DNA of 23,112 nt from assembly GCA_020429465.1 (NCBI GenBank), contig JAGQLH010000009.1, positions 1 to 23,112 on the forward strand. Direction: 5' to 3'. Source of the DNA: Candidatus Dojkabacteria bacterium (GTDB lineage Bacteria; Patescibacteriota; Dojkabacteria; B142; WJKM01). The translations under genes and the position numbers were made by a program. A model generated the notes under the pieces. That model worked only from the letters and a program-made list of their open reading frames with translations. It did no database searches and was not told the DNA's origin. Positions 22,949 through 23,112 of the stretch are shown piece by piece. Positions within the stretch are counted from its first letter, which is position 1. Each line of letters starts with the position of its first letter.

Positions 22949-23112
22949 TTATTTAATCAGTGTGAAAATTAAGAAAGGTGCCCCAAATAAACAAATAAAA
23001 GTAACTAAAAGATTCCATAATAAGTCTGCTATAGATATGTTAGCATAGGTTTTCTTTAGCCAGACATAGACTAGAATGTTTGCTGCTACTGCTATTCCCC
23101 ATGGGCAACAAA
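22949..23112 (-). CDS. C-terminal part of a membrane protein, cut by the right edge
   Basis: A leftward frame enters from the right edge (first full codon at 23110) and ends at TAA 22949-22951, giving 53 residues. It begins CCPWGIAVAANILVYVWLKK, then a short polar stretch (TYANISIADL), then a strongly hydrophobic segment (LWNLLVTFICLFGAPFLIF) ending TLIK. The two hydrophobic helices with a short loop and the coding-like composition argue for the end of a polytopic membrane protein. The family cannot be named. The phosphohexomutase gene begins 27 nt downstream, so the two may share an mRNA. Confidence 0.65.
   Translation of the reverse strand, partial: CCPWGIAVAANILVYVWLKKTYANISIADLLWNLLVTFICLFGAPFLIFTLIK

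Noticed and set aside
1..23112. Genetic code with TGA as glycine or tryptophan
   Set aside because: CTP synthase, YvcK and the phosphohexomutase are complete under the standard code and contain normal TGG and GGN codons, so there is no evidence for reassignment in this window.

Overview
The window is AT-rich, gene-dense bacterial DNA. Its character suggests a Patescibacteria/CPR-type ultrasmall bacterium. The reasons are very few Shine-Dalgarno sites, start codons close to -10 boxes, type IV pseudopilins without other pilus genes, a VirB6/TrbL-like protein among very large proteins of no recognised family, and housekeeping enzymes scattered singly. The phylum cannot be fixed from this window. 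Every readable gene end (17 of 17) is TAA or TAG and none is TGA.

Layout. At the left edge a membrane-protein tail (+ strand, partial) meets a leftward block across a perfect 36-bp palindrome. The block, in the order of the map, holds two tandem type IV pseudopilins (each with its own promoter), a secreted cohesin-like protein with an LPxT-like anchor, CTP synthase (pyrG) with a long leader containing a terminator-like hairpin, and a pair of translationally coupled single-pass membrane proteins of unknown function. A divergent promoter region at about 5716-5806 then starts a rightward pair: an orphan sugar-type solute-binding lipoprotein (possibly leaderless) and a modular Ig-repeat surface protein with a membrane anchor and an acidic cytoplasmic tail.

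From 9141 to 19925 there is a leftward five-gene cluster. In transcription order it encodes a 1524-aa coiled-coil protein with an HExxH motif and a C-terminal membrane hairpin, a 152-aa helical protein, a 559-aa VirB6/TrbL-like polytopic protein with a signal peptide, a 419-aa soluble helical protein (the only gene with a strong Shine-Dalgarno), and an 896-aa coiled-coil plus glycine-zipper membrane protein. The tight spacing (1-80 nt) argues for one membrane-spanning assembly. It looks like a type IV secretion-like machine built mostly from unfamiliar parts, and it is the best candidate here for an undescribed system. No VirB4 or VirD4 ATPase lies in the window.

The right end carries yvcK (control of carbon flux or envelope synthesis), a phosphoglucomutase/phosphomannomutase, and the C-terminal tail of a membrane protein cut by the window edge. 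I saw no rRNA, tRNA, CRISPR array or insertion sequence. No stretch longer than 300 bases lacks a gene.
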